From Lamellibrachia columna (lineage: Eukaryota; Annelida; Polychaeta; Sabellida; Siboglinidae): a DNA stretch of 64,000 nucleotides. How positions within the stretch are numbered: the stretch's first letter is position 1; each line of letters begins with the position of its first letter. The stretch is from contig OY759263.1 of the NCBI GenBank assembly GCA_963662155.1, positions 25,202,548 through 25,266,547 on the forward strand, given 5' to 3'. The position numbers and the translations under genes are program-made. Positions 23,963 to 46,555 of this stretch are shown here, in pieces. A model generated the notes under the pieces. That model made no database searches. It saw nothing but the letters and a program-made list of their open reading frames with translations, and was not told the DNA's origin.

Positions 23963-24785
23963 TCAAGCAATTATAATGTATTTCTTAAACGCATCCGTAG
24001 TCCACCTGTCTGCCGCTCTGATCTGCGCATCCGATTCGCCCCTCAGTGCGGCTGCAGTGGCCGCCCCAATACGAAAGCTGTGACCCTTAAAAGCACTAGT
24101 TTGGTAGCCACAAAAACCAAGTAGTCGCTTCAATGACACATTAAATTCACTACGTAACATTGGGGAGCAATCTGGGTATGCGAACAGAGAAGTATGCACG
24201 TTGCCCCTGGCCAGCTGGAAATGTCGCAAAAAAGAAGCGGGGTAGATTATAGTCCCCTGAATGCACTCGCCTCTCACTTGTAGGGATTGGGTACCTTACC
24301 TCGCACTATGCATAAAACGCCGGAAAGAAATTGTGATCAACTCCCTGGATATAAAACATCATCCATGTGCAAACAACCACGTATCGTGCCACGTGATCGA
24401 GGTACCATTTCCCCTATCGGCAAATAAGCTTTGAATGCCAGTACCATCATGGCTCGGAGCATAAGACACTTATACCGAGATGTAAACACTGTGGGTAAAA
24501 CATCCACCAAGCTGAGTACAGGGAGTGTGACAGGCAGGCGGACATCAGGGACCGTTCCCAAATTACGAGCTCCTGCCAACAACTTAGATACCATAAAGCA
24601 ATTAGATGGGTCATGGAAACCATTGATTTTCTGGAAATAAGCCACCGCTGATACAGTGGAAACAATGGATGCTTGGGCAGAGCCACTGGCAGACAAATGT
24701 GCAATAAAAAGCAACATCAACGGCACCGAAACTGGCAGACGAGTTGGTAAGCCCAACGAGACCAATTTCTTCCAAGCGCGCTCAT
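23963..24785 (-). pseudogene. Tyrosine recombinase of Ngaro/DIRS copy 2
   Basis: The minus-strand pieces 24765-24337 and 24277-23963 form one recombinase split by a frameshift. The C-terminal box has HSFRIGAATAAALRG (H-x-x-R) and then DRWTTDAFKKYI with the tyrosine nucleophile. The first catalytic box reads AFKAYLPIGEM; in tyrosine recombinases this position is 'LRxxE', so the catalytic arginine appears replaced by proline. With the frameshift, the enzyme should be dead. Confidence 0.8.
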
Positions 24786-24830
24786 AATGGGCCCTAGATG
24801 ATGGAGCTAAGGAGGCCTGCAGCAGCTTGT

Positions 24831-25356
24831 CTATAGATTATCTAAGCCTGCCGGGGACACACTGTAAGGTACTTCCACCGGGTTGACCTTCTCCCAGGGT
24901 GCCAGTTGTCGAAATTCGTCCACCTGTAAACATGACAATTTATCAACCAGAGTGTTAATTCGACCAGGCATGTGACGTGCTGCAAAGTTAATATTAAAAC
25001 GCAAGCATGCCAATACAAGTGGACGCAGTAACGCCATGATGTGTGAATCACGCGATGTTTGATTATTAGTTATAGGTACAAAGGGCTTCATTGTCCGCGA
25101 AAAAACAGACACTTTTGTTTGCCCAGGCCTCACCCCAAACATGCACTGCTGTCATGATAGGATTCAGCTCCAACACCGCGAAATTGAATGATCGCCATGC
25201 CACTGGCCACTCACCACAAAACCACTCTGACCCACACAGTGCGCTATACCCTATACCACCTGCTGCATCCGTGTACAGCTGGAGATAGTGATCTGTCAAA
25301 AAAACTGTCGTCCAAGAAGAAGGACCTACCATTGAAATACAAAAAAATCCATCCAA
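24831..25356 (-). pseudogene. RNase H region of Ngaro/DIRS copy 2
   Basis: The minus strand reads LQLYTDAAGGIGYSALCGSE, then VLELNPIMTAVHVWGEAWAN, then a frame change and FAARHMPGRINTLVDKLS. The blocks and their order match copy 1 at 19313-19825. Confidence 0.78.
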
Positions 25357-25503
25357 ACACCAAGATCAAGTTTAGTCTCCCAGGTCAAGCTGATATGATG
25401 ATGTGGCTTGTGCACGCCCATCGTCAAATCTATCAGCCGCCGCAGAAAGGCCCTGCCGGGGACGACAACTGAACAAGCAAAATTCAGAACACCAATTAGT
25501 GAT

Positions 25504-26296
25504 TAAAGTTCCTTAAAAGTAACTTTCTGTTTACTCTGGAAAGCTAAAAGCAATGACCTGGCCTTCTCTATCTTATCGTCAGGAAGCCGAGCCTCCATAT
25601 GGACAGCATCCAAGATAATGCCCAAACAAGGGATGGAAGAGGATGGGCCCACTGTTTTACAAGGTGCCAGTGGGACCCCAATTTGTTTGCAAAGAGCAAC
25701 AAAAGCCATGAGATCGTGACTGCATTTTTCAACTGAGTGCGCCAACAACAGGAAATCGTCAATGACATGCACCATTCCCGTCACACCTAATTTCACTACA
25801 ACGCGGTACTGAAACATTCAAAGATCGCACAACTGCTCGAACACCCCATAGGAAGGAGAGCATCCATAAAAAAATTTCCCTTTCCACTGAAAACCCAACA
25901 AAGACCTGTCCGCTGGAGAGACCGGAGTAATACGGAATGCTGATTCCACATCCGCCTTAGCCATGTAAACAGGCTTCGGTGAATGCCGTATGAAATCAAT
26001 CGCATCCTGGATCGTTGCGTATTGAACCGACGATATCTCCTTAGGAATAAAATCATTAACCGAGGAACCTTCAGGAAATGATAGGTGGTGTATCATCCTA
26101 ATTCTCCGGGAGACTTCTTCGGCACAACACCTGAAATGATTGGTGAAATCCTATACCGTAGACAAGTTGGCGGAACGTCGTAAGGCCCAAGTATGCGACC
26201 CAATGCCAACTCTTTTGCTAACTTACGATATATGACTTCTGCAAATTCGTCAGCAGATTTAACATTACTTACCACTTCCCCTCGCTGTGGGGGCAA
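25504..26296 (-). pseudogene. Reverse transcriptase of Ngaro/DIRS copy 2
   Basis: RT motifs in order: YRKLAKELALGRILGPYDVP (26240-26180), MIHHLSFPEGSSVND, MAKADVESAFRITPVSP, a frameshift near 25870, MDALLPMGCSSSCAIFE, catalytic HVIDDFLLLAHS (about 25770-25735), and LGIILDAVHMEARLPDDK. Motif A keeps the usual 'ESAFR'. Frameshifts show a pseudogene, but this copy is less eroded in the motifs than copy 1. Confidence 0.8.
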
Positions 26297-26442
26297 TCCA
26301 ACACAACCAATCGAAAACCATGAGTGAAACCATGCAAAATATATACCACTAAATTGTTATCGTAACCATCTAAAATACTAAATTGTTATCGTAACCATCT
26401 AAAATACTACAGAGTGCTTCTGGGGACACAGGTGAGGGCAAC

Positions 26443-27740
26443 TTACTTCCAAGCCCAAGCGGGCGAGTCAGTGGCGGTCGAGGGTCCAGCTGGGGGACCG
26501 GGCGGAGGTGGGTTACCTGGGCGCTGTTGTTTTGCCCGTATGCTGAAACACCTAATCGATGGGTGGGACCCCCCGCAAACTCTACATTTGTGCATCCAGC
26601 GACACGTGTTCTTGTTACACATGTCTCCCCTGTTGAATGCAAAGCAGGGACTGGCAGTTGGGGGCCGGGCCCTGCCCTTGCCTAGAAAGGGGGACACTGG
26701 GGACTGCAGCAGATCTACCTAAGTTTGAGATGCCTTCAGCCATAGCTCCCAGTTGATCGGGTCCCATGCCCACCCCGCCCGGTACCGCATGCACCTGAAA
26801 ACTTGGTCGTATGATCGCCAATCGGCCCCCTCCTGCGCAAGGCCTCGAACGGCCTCGATATATTTTAACATCTTAGTGGCACAAGGAAGGTTAGCGGGCT
26901 GCGTTAAATAGACGGACATATACATTTGGAATGCTTGCATCCACAACGGAAAAGACAGGGTCTCACTTGGCTTGGCCTTTGCCGGGGACACGCAGAAAGT
27001 GGGGCTAGCGGTAACAACCTGTACCGACATGGCGTAATCATGCTGCTGGAGCTGGTCGGGTTTAATGAGAAGGGACAGGTCTATGAACTGCCATCAATTC
27101 CTGCGTGGCGCGCGGCAGATACCCTAAAACCTCATTACCTGGAACATGCATAAAGTCGGCATTAGGCCAGGGGGCGACATTGTCATTGGCACCATAACCA
27201 AATGGCAATGGCTGCTCCGGGGCAGAATGATTCGTCTCGACTGGCTGCACCGGGAAAGCGTTCCCCCACTCCGGCGTACCTGGACCCTGGCCGACTGTCA
27301 CCTGTGCGGCACTGCACAGCAGGTGGGGAACCAGCAGCTGGCGCCGGGTGCAGCATTCTCTCGGAAGATGCCACGCGGCGTTCCATGTCGCGTTCCTACT
27401 GGCTCCGGGGCAAGGCTGGCTCCGGGGCATCTCGCACCACCGCCTGAAGACTAGGAGCATCCTCGAAATGCTCCCGAATCGCACATTCAGGTGACGGAGC
27501 CCCCATTGAGACAACTGCCGGAGCTGCCGAGGCGGCAGCAGATACCGCGGCAGGAGCAGACGTCGCGGCGGCAGCAGACACCGTGGCAGGAGCAGACGAC
27601 GGGGCGGCAGCAGAAGACGTCGGGGCGGCAGCAGACACTGCAGCTGCTCGTGCGCGTGCTGATCGAGCCCGAGTTTGTCTGGGTGACGTGTTCTGCAGTA
27701 CAGGCCGTCCCCGACCCCGTGTAGTCTTAGCACGTGCCAT
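26443..27740 (-). pseudogene. Gag-like ORF of Ngaro/DIRS copy 2
   Basis: Starts at 27740 with MARAKTTRGRGRPVLQN, followed by an alanine-rich stretch with repeated 'SAAA/PA' units. The middle (27030-26719) reads MSVYLTQPANLPCATKMLKY and WAWDPINWELWLKA. The C-terminus (26697-26560) carries a zinc-binding segment CFAFNRGDMCNKNTCRWMHK followed by CRVCGGSHPSIRC, typical of DIRS/Ngaro Gag. Frames shift at least twice. Confidence 0.75.
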
Positions 27741-27825
27741 TCTGCAACAACAGTACAACAGCAGGACCAACTAGATAAACTTTATCTCCCCATGTGTGAA
27801 CCTGCATGAAGATATAGCACTGTAG

Positions 27826-27912
27826 TTTGACAATGCACACTACGTAACCTGGATAGAAACAGTGACGACGCAGTACAATAAATCACATGACAGTGATCTA
27901 AGCACACTGCAG
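27826..27912. repeat. 85-bp repeat unit, single copy upstream of Ngaro/DIRS copy 2
   Basis: The unit gacaatgcacactacgtaac...cactgcagtgt is the same as the tandem array at 29525-29745. It probably belongs to the terminal repeats of the YR element, now separated by the insertion at 28370-29500. Confidence 0.55.
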
Positions 27913-28104
27913 TGTGACAATGCCATAGAGTTACATCATTAATCACCCCCCTATAAACAAGAGCGACAAGCCAGCTCACTGCAGTGAAGCGGGTGTGGAC
28001 CACTGGCCGGCATTTCATTGCACGGCAGAAACAGTTGCATCCACTGCATGATACATAGGGTAGTACTGTTTATAGTGTGAACATAGCATGTTACAAATAG
28101 TTGT

Positions 28105-28112
28105 CTAACATA

Positions 28113-28143
<31 letters not shown>

Positions 28144-28150
28144 GAGCAAG
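28105..28150. repeat. (AAGT)n microsatellite
   Basis: About ten aagt units, one altered to gagc. Confidence 0.9.
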
Positions 28151-28369
28151 TAAGTTAATGTATTTCCTCCTCACCATCATCATGTTCAATATAAGGCAAA
28201 CAAAAGCAATGAAGATGAGGTGGCTACCAGAGAAGTATAAACTTCTCAGGCTAGTAGCCAGTGACGATGCCACCAGGAACCAATTAACTTGAAGAATTGT
28301 CAATGTAATTTGTTCTTAATGGGGCATGGCCAACAGACTGATTACTAATTTGGGTGAGGGTGTTCCCAG

Positions 28370-29480
28370 CAGTTGTGTTATAAGTGTGGGCAGTGGGTTG
28401 CTCATATTGGAGTGAGCATCGTGCATTAGTGTTAAACTCTCCAAGACAAACATTTTGGAGGCTTGCTACAGACAGCTGTGGGACAATGAATATGGTTATT
28501 TACAGGATCTAACATCTTGTTATTTTCAGGTAATTTATGTCACAAATGTTTGTGCTGTGTTAGTGTATATGTGAATGAATGTAACAGTTTCGAAAATGTT
28601 CTGAAATATCAATATATTACAGATACGTTTTTTTTTTTGGGAGGAGCGTGATTAAGTGTTTCCCAGTAGTCATTGATTGGGTGCAACATAAAATGTTATA
28701 GGGGTAGGGTTCAGTTTTATAAGTAATGTGTGCGTGCGTGTATGCATATTTGTAACTCATTTTTAAAACTCCACTAGATGTCAGCTCATTAATAAGATTT
28801 TTTTCTTTATTAAGCATTTAATAAGGCTCTCCCCTTTTTGATCGTCGTTTGCCTTTTCTTCGTTGTATGAACCACTATCACGTAACTAATTATGTACACA
28901 TTGCAACATTCACATTCATTCTATGCATTTGTTTGACAAACCATTTGAAAGGTTGCCTACTAAAACAATTGACAGCTTAAATGAGAGAGCACATTTCTTT
29001 ACATGACTTTGCAAGTTGGCCAGATAACATTCGAGAAAGATTTTGATCTGCAGGTGAAAATGGCTGTGATGGAGCTGCTGGGGAATGTGTTGGAAGATGG
29101 GAAAAGAATATTTTTGGTACCTTAGAGAAGAATGTCCAATAAAGCTTAATGAGATTTTGACAATTTGCAGTCATTACCTAATACATGTATAGAGCACTTC
29201 AGAAAATTCACTTTCGATCATGTATATTGGTGCTACTGTTATAGTTAATATGATATTTGATATACAAGGTGCATGGAGAGATCGTGCACGTAAGAAGGTA
29301 TTAGGTATATATAGCTATGTAGTAATAATCTCTTATTAGTACTGTATATCTATAGATATATGATGAAGACTGGGTGCTGTACAGTATAAACACTGGGCCT
29401 CCAGTGGGTTCTTGCCGTGCAGCAGCATGAATGTCACTGGTCCATGCCGGCATCACTTTATCGTGTGTCAACTGATAAGG
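28370..29480 (+). mobile_element. Shortened relative of the P-like element
   Basis: 28370-28530 matches 16815-17000 ('ggagtgagca...ttaaactctcc...ggatctaacatcttgtt'). 28745-28850 and 29398-29480 match 17815-17885 and 17945-18010. The transposase-coding middle is replaced by unrelated sequence. This looks like a non-autonomous, internally rearranged derivative. No terminal inverted repeats could be fixed. Confidence 0.5.
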
Positions 29481-29524
29481 GCTTAGCGGTCTTGTTTTAC
29501 TAACGGGTGTTCTATTTATGCCTA

Positions 29525-29745
29525 TGGACAATGCACACTAAGTAACATGGATAAAAACAGTGACGACGCAGTACAATAAATCACATGACAGTGATCTAAG
29601 CACTGCAGTGTGACAAGGCACACTACGTAACATGGATAAAAACAGTGGCGACGCACGACAATAAATCACATGACAGTGATCAAAGCACTGCAATGTGACA
29701 ATGTACACTACGTAACATGGATAATACAGTGACAAAGCATAAAAC
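29525..29745. repeat. Tandem 85-bp repeat (about 2.5 units)
   Basis: Units start at about 29525, 29610 and 29694, each with gacaatgcacactacgtaac and a palindromic cactgcagtg. A further unit is at 27826. Confidence 0.75.
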
Positions 29746-29759
29746 GTAATTGTTGTTGT

Positions 29760-31206
<1,447 letters not shown>

Positions 31207-31451
31207 GACATTCACTCAGTGTGCATGCTGGCATGGCGTTCAGCACGAAGGACCGTGATAATGACCTGGCAAAAGTATCCTGTGCACGAAGGTACAACGG
31301 AGCCTGGTGGTACAGTAATTGTCATGATTCCAACTTGAATGGTCTGTACCTTGGTGGCGGAAACACTACATTCGGCAAAGGCGTCATTTGGAATCACTGG
31401 CTTGGACTCACGTACTCGCTCAAGAAAGTCGAGATGAAACTGAGACCGTAG
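31207..31451 (+). CDS. FReD copy C, lone exon 5
   Basis: Acceptor 'tttatgctgcag', 245 nt, stop TAG at 31449-31451. It encodes a complete fibrinogen-domain C-terminus with AFSTKDRDND, a GAWWY block, CHDSNLNGLYLGG and the ending YSLKKVEMKLRP, with no stop or frameshift. No partner exons 1-4 were found within the preceding 15 kb, which is filled by transposons. It is either the last exon of a gene with a very long intron or an orphan. Phase and length equal exon 5 of gene A. Confidence 0.8.
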
Positions 31452-31546
31452 CAGAAGTCAGTTGTGACTATCAAAATACCGCCGAGTGAAGAATCACAAT
31501 GTTGTCGTATATTTCTTGCCGCATGGTGTAATCTGACAGTCATTTA

Positions 31547-31552
31547 AATAAA
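31547..31552 (+). promoter_or_regulatory. Polyadenylation signal of copy C
   Basis: AATAAA about 100 nt after the stop, in the position homologous to gene A. Confidence 0.55.
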
Positions 31553-32029
31553 ACGGTTAAAAAAACATACCGTGTGAAAATTTTAAATTTATAAAAATAA
31601 TACAGTTCAAACTAAATAATTGTGTTTTGTGAGACACATAAATGTGTGTGCATTTACATATCTTCCAAAACTGCCCATTTCTTCGCTTAGAAAATAAAAA
31701 AATGCTTGTATGTTGCATCCTCGTTTCATGGCCACGCATATTATGCATATTATGCATTTTATTTGTATTTATTCAAGTAAAGAGCAGCTTGTTTTATGCC
31801 GCCTCAAGTTATTCATGTTACATGGGTCAACCCATCAATTCGGAACACTTTAAACTCCTGCACTTAAAAAAAATGTTGTCTGGTGATTCTCTCTTTGATG
31901 GTTCATGTTTGCATCACCTCTATGTTTACTGTGTGAATATTGGTCAGGATCAATGATTCATATAGAAAAACTGCCGTAATTTGTGTAAGCACCGTGACCA
32001 GTGCAGGGTTAACCTGTGTACAAGTTGTA

Positions 32030-32240
32030 CACTCGTGTCAGGCCTCGCACAAAGAGGGATATGATTTTTTTCGTACAACATAGCTCGGACTGCCACCACC
32101 TCCAGGGAATGACACCGACCTTTAGCCAGACGACAACCCCCTACCAGTGTACAGGGGCAATGCCCCCAGCTGTGGCCGAGCGGATACTCACTACTGCAGG
32201 GAAAGCAGCTAGAGATGCTGTTGTGAGAAATTACTTTTAA
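32030..32240 (+). other. Unassigned short frame after the copy C 3' flank
   Basis: The homology of copy C's 3' flank to copies A and D ends near 32055. The following sequence has a frame ending MPPAVAERILTTAGKAARDA before a stop at 32238-32240. I do not recognise it; it could be the end of a transposon ORF. Confidence 0.25.
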
Positions 32241-32257
32241 TAATAGTCTGACAATAA

Positions 32258-32378
32258 CATTGTAGGTTAAATATACGACGACTAAAAATTGATGGTATTT
32301 ACTCTAACTTTAATTTGTATAATTAATGTTAGAGTAAATACCACATACTTTTAATCCTCTTCTACTTCACCTACAATG
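32258..32378. repeat. Long imperfect inverted repeat (hairpin)
   Basis: Perfect 15-bp arms ggtatttactctaac (32294-32308) and gttagagtaaatacc (32328-32342) flank a 19-nt loop. The arms extend imperfectly outward to cattgtaggt (32258) and acctacaatg (32369-32378), and perhaps further. Total about 120 bp. Confidence 0.75.
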
Positions 32379-32535
32379 GTATTGACAAACATCACTAAGT
32401 GTCACATCATTGACGTGTCAATTACATTGTACACAGTTGCTTTCAGTAAGTGTTCATGCACGTAAAACTACTGTAGTCGCAGGTCTCGTTGCAATTTAAT
32501 AATCTGCAACTTTGTCTTCTCTTCTTTCAACTGCA

Positions 32536-32793
32536 TCAATTTGATTTTTTTTTTTTTTGGGACAGAAGAATAGATAATAGTATCACGAGTTGTGAATCCG
32601 CGAACTTGGTACGTTCTGCAGTAAGTCCATCCAGACCTAATGACTTATTGCATGATAATTCATTAATAATATTCATCAGTTCACCGGCATCAATAGTCAT
32701 TCTAGTTTTGTAAGTAACGCAATCAAAGTGAACTTTATCACAACGGCTGTCTTTCACACTGGTAACAATATTTTCAAAGTAGTACTTCCACAT
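32536..32793 (-). pseudogene. LINE reverse-transcriptase fragment (non-CR1 family)
   Basis: The minus strand reads ELMNIINELSCNKSLGLDGL, the 'K-S-x-G-x-D-G' entry to non-LTR RT, but the surrounding residues differ from the CR1 copies. Only about 85 residues survive. Confidence 0.6.
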
Positions 32794-33042
32794 TGACCCA
32801 ATGTTCCATCGCCGTGGACAACTTTAATGTTCGTGGGAAGTTTTACTTACGACGACGCTTTTTACACATCTTTTATGCAATGCTATCAACGATTATATTT
32901 TCTTTGTCCTTTTTACATTTTCTGATCGCATGCTTCAATGTAATTCTGGATAATTTCATTATATTAAAACATCACTTTGTCTGGGTTTGCCTATCTCTCT
33001 ACACAGCCAGTAAGCATCACGAGCTGCACTGTGAAGCTCTTT

Positions 33043-34173
<1,131 letters not shown>

Positions 34174-34388
34174 ATTCTAAGCTAATTGTATAACAGTATA
34201 TACTTTTAACACATGATGTACAAGGGACACAACGCCTGCATATAGCCGTTTTGCCCCATTACTTGGTGGGCGTTTTGTCTCAGGTATGATATGTTAATGA
34301 AATATGGAGTTACTCGTGAGTGCTAAATATCGCCAACATAATGCATATGTGATATATAGGGACAGTATGTATTGCCATTGTTCAGATT

Positions 34389-34389
34389 A

Positions 34390-34475
<86 letters not shown>
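34389..34475. repeat. (TA)n microsatellite
   Basis: Immediately precedes the 5'-flank duplication shared with 57504 onward, which is also preceded by a TA array. Confidence 0.97.
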
Positions 34476-34476
<1 letters not shown>

Positions 34477-35599
34477 CCTGGTAAGCTGAATGAAGTAGGT
34501 TGATCCGGGAATTTATTTCAATGATTTCAATGAGTAATGGCGAAATTTACTAACGAATACAAAGAACTATGTTAATAAAGAGGCTGTGTTCTTATACGTG
34601 ACGACCAGCCTCAGATATTGTTAATCAACTTACATCTGGCGAGCTTACAATGTGTCAACTGATAAGAACTCAGCGGTCTTCCTTTAATAACGGATGTTCT
34701 ATTTATGTCGACAAACATCCTCGTCCCGCAGTGGCGAACTACACCCTTTGCAACAAAATGTTGTCTCACATTTTTCTAATGTCACATCCATCCACGAAAT
34801 GGTCGTCACTGGTTCGAGTTGTGAAAAGGAACCAGCACCGTAAAGCGAGCAAGAACAATTATCAGTTACAATAGATTTGTACTACTATATAAAAGGATAC
34901 TCCGAAATGTAATGTTAGTTATGTGTCCAAGTTGTTCGTTAAAGTCATAATCAAACACTTCCTTGTGGCTACAGAACCGTTTTGTGTTGTTGGTACGCTG
35001 TATACTTTGCTGAAACTAATTGTTTCTGACTCTCTAATGTGAAGTACGCGTTGTACTTCCGTCGACAGTCGATCCCGCGATGCATTCCATTTATACACGG
35101 ACGCCTTCTAACGATCAAACACATGCATTCCGACAAGGCAGGCCGGCATCCTCGGCGTCCCCCGTCATTCGTCTTATTCTCCGCGGCAACATCATGTCGG
35201 TCGTCATCTGCATTTCTTCGCACTACTTTACCGATCTTGGAACGTTCAGAGTTTCCATTGTGTGTACGTGATGCGGGACGGTTTACCCGAGTTTAGCCTA
35301 TCCAGTTGTAGCACGCTTAACAAAAGTTATTCGATCCTTAATTTAAACGGGAATGATATTCAACACGAATGCAAATACCCAAATATACAATACAAATACA
35401 CAACCGACACAATAGTAACCATGTGAATACTGTGTCATCCGAACAAAAACACCGCCAGTACTTATTTATCCCGTCTTGATGAAATATTACACCATGATAT
35501 TAGAAAAATATCCTTATTGTGTTTTTTTCTAAAACGATAAACATTTTGTAACTGCGAATCATTGTTACAGAATAACGGCCTCGACAACATTTTAAAATA

Positions 35600-35775
35600 G
35601 GGTGTAGCTAAGAATCCTGCAACAGGAAGTTCGCTAGTCGTTCGATTAGAAATTATGTTGTCACGATCCCGGACATCAGCTTGACTGGCTGAGACGAAGT
35701 CTAGTTACTTCCCGAAATTGCGACAACTGAGTGAACGTCTTCAGTGTTGATAAGTCGAGCTTTCTACCCGCTGTC
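35600..35775 (+). promoter_or_regulatory. Conserved proximal 5' region of gene D
   Basis: The stretch gggtgtagctaagaatcctg...caacaggaagttcgctagtcg...gttgtcacgatcccgg is nearly identical to that before exon 1 of copy F (58778-58962). It contains an ETS-like core (caggaagt). No TATA box is obvious at a usual distance. Promoter function is inferred only from conservation and position. Confidence 0.35.
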
Positions 35776-44217
<8,442 letters not shown>

Positions 44218-44258
44218 CAGAAAACTGTCACAGATAAAACACACTGTCATTAAAAATT

Positions 44259-44264
44259 AATAAA
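44259..44264 (+). promoter_or_regulatory. Polyadenylation signal of gene D
   Basis: AATAAA about 42 nt after the stop codon. The site used in copy A and C (homologous position about 100 nt after the stop) is deleted here. Confidence 0.5.
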
Positions 44265-45118
44265 TAATGCAGTTCAAACAATATAATAGTGTTTTATGAG
44301 AAACGTAAATGTGTGTGCATTTAAGTATCTTCCTGTTAAAAAAACTGCCCATTTCCTCGATTAGAAAATAATTAATTTTGGCGTGTGAAACCCTCTACTT
44401 TGGCCACGCAATATATACGTTTTACTTATATTTAGTCACGTAAACAGGAGCCTGTTTTATGCCGCCTGACGTTATTCATGTTAGGTCAATCCATCCTTGC
44501 GCAACTTTAACTCCTGCACTTAAACAAAATGTTGTCTGATCATTCTACCTTTGATGATACATGTTTGCATGACCTGTGTGCTTACTGTGTGATTATTGGT
44601 CAGGATAAATTATTCATATAGAAAAAACTACGGACATTTGTGTAGGCACCCGTGACCAGTGCAGGAGTAATCATTGTCCAAATGGTACACTCGTGACCGG
44701 CCCCGCACAATGAGGGGCCCCACATAATCATCATCATAATCCACCTGATTAACCGCTTAAAGGATTTTGTTCGCTTACTTTGAACTCCGACCTATTAATT
44801 TTACGCTGTTTTTTTTTATTATTTCCTGGTATATCATTGTAATTTCTGTTATTCGTGCTTGCCATTGTACACGTTATTTTTTATTATATGCTAACATAGT
44901 TAACCCCTCACAAAAAGTGTTTACCAGACCCTTACATTATTAGTTGCGAATTTGTACTGGTTAACATGTAGCCTAATAAAAATAGATACCATGTCTGACT
45001 GTGTTTTGTTGTAAAGAGGCGATTTCTTAAGTATACAGTATACGCAATTCGTTGTTAGCATTGTGCGTTTTTAAATAACATGTAATTATATTCCCGTGAT
45101 CTGTACAGAATCGGTTAA

Positions 45119-45215
45119 CTGTGGCAATGTGAGAAGGATTCGAACCCGGGTTCTCTCGATTGACAAAAAAATGCATTGACGACTGCGCCGACAGAGCCGT
45201 CATAATCAAGCTGAC
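45119..45215 (-). ncRNA. tRNA-like sequence, probably a tRNA-derived SINE head
   Basis: The minus strand carries a perfect B box (ggttcgaatcc, 45136-45146) and, about 35 nt upstream, an A-box-like ctgtcggcgcagtcgtc (45181-45197). The acceptor ends do not pair (gacggct versus tcacatt) and only part of the T stem does, so it is not a plausible working tRNA. It sits just where the D 3' flank stops matching copy A. Confidence 0.45.
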
Positions 45216-45408
45216 GTCCTACGCGCCGAGAAACGACATATTCAAGGCTTAACGTAACAACAACGGGAGGGTTGTGTGCCTGCTCACAAGCGGTAAGAAA
45301 GTTACAATCACAAACGATCAAGTGCTTCGAGGTCTATACAAGGCTTAATCATAACAAGAACAACTCCAAGAACTACACAACCAGTTACTACAAACAGGAT
45401 TATAAACG

Positions 45409-45600
45409 AATGACATTGTCTGTGACAACGGTGCACACGTTAGTGTGAACAGTACACCTATGGCTTGAAGTCCTGAATGACATTGTCTGTGACAACGGTG
45501 CACACGTTAATATGAACAGTACACCTATGGCTTTAAGTCCTGAATGACATTGTCTGTGACAACGGTGCACACGTTAGTATGAACAGTACACCTATGCAGA
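45409..45600. repeat. 67-bp tandem repeat, almost three units
   Basis: Units start at 45409, 45476 and 45543 with aatgacattgtctgtgacaa and differ by only a few bases, so the array is recent. Confidence 0.92.
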
Positions 45601-45929
45601 TATTATCTGCACAAAAGTAAAGTGGTTTAAAACACACAGAACTAATCAACTGTCTCAACCCAGAAAATACTATGTCTATGATGTAAAATATATAACAAGT
45701 CAAATGTACCAAGGTGTATTTAAAAGAACACATATAACATATAACCTGCATTATAAATCATACATTGGGGGTCATACATTTATAGATGACAAATAATATC
45801 AAATAAATAATGGGCAGATTCTAAAATACCAAATTAATATAATTTTTACCCATTGTTCTCGGATTAATGTATGTTAACACTGAAAAATTCGTAAGGTACA
45901 CAGGCTACTAACACATATTATAAACACAG

Positions 45930-46555
45930 ACCCATGTGAAAGCTGCACTAACATTAAAACAAAATATCATAATGTTGAGGATTTAAAGGCATTTCTAAAA
46001 CGACACAAACATAAGCTAACTGTTTTAAGCCTAAATATATATTCACTGAGCTAAAAAATTGACGAACTACATATTTTAATAAGTACTCGTGCATAATTAG
46101 GTGTACAAATAAATGTCAGTTTTATACTTTTATACAGGAAGCGAGGATAGGAATTAACACAGATACACAACAACTAATTTTAAAAAAACTACTATGACAA
46201 CTCACAATCCACAGACAAATGTTCTAAGAAAGGAGGGCTAGTCACATATGTTTCAAATAATATCACCATTTGTAATTATAAAGCACATCATATACCAAGT
46301 ACTCATCATGAGAAGCCATACGCCTAGATATTGTTGATGAATGAAATAATAAAATAACAATTTGTAATATCTACAAGCTCCCCCCCAAAACTACCATGCC
46401 TCAATTGAATTATTTATGCAAGAATTCAATCCTATACTTTTAGAAATAAACAGGGGTGCAAGAAATGTAGTACTGACAGGAGATTTCAACATAGATCTAT
46501 TGAAAAATAGCTCGAATAAAAAATGTCAACAATTATGTGATACATTAGCAATTAG
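45930..46555 (+). pseudogene. LINE endonuclease-domain fragment (other family)
   Basis: Frames read LNIYSLS-KIDELHI at 46020-46070, KKGGLVTYVSNNITI at 46225-46270, and VVLTGDFNIDLLKNSS at 46455-46515. These are the blocks of APE-type endonucleases in non-LTR elements. Stops intervene, and it is cut at 46555 by the CR1 copy. Confidence 0.65.

Noticed and set aside
45119..45215. A functional tRNA gene
   Set aside because: A and B boxes are present but the acceptor stem does not pair and the T stem is mostly mismatched; kept only as SINE-like.
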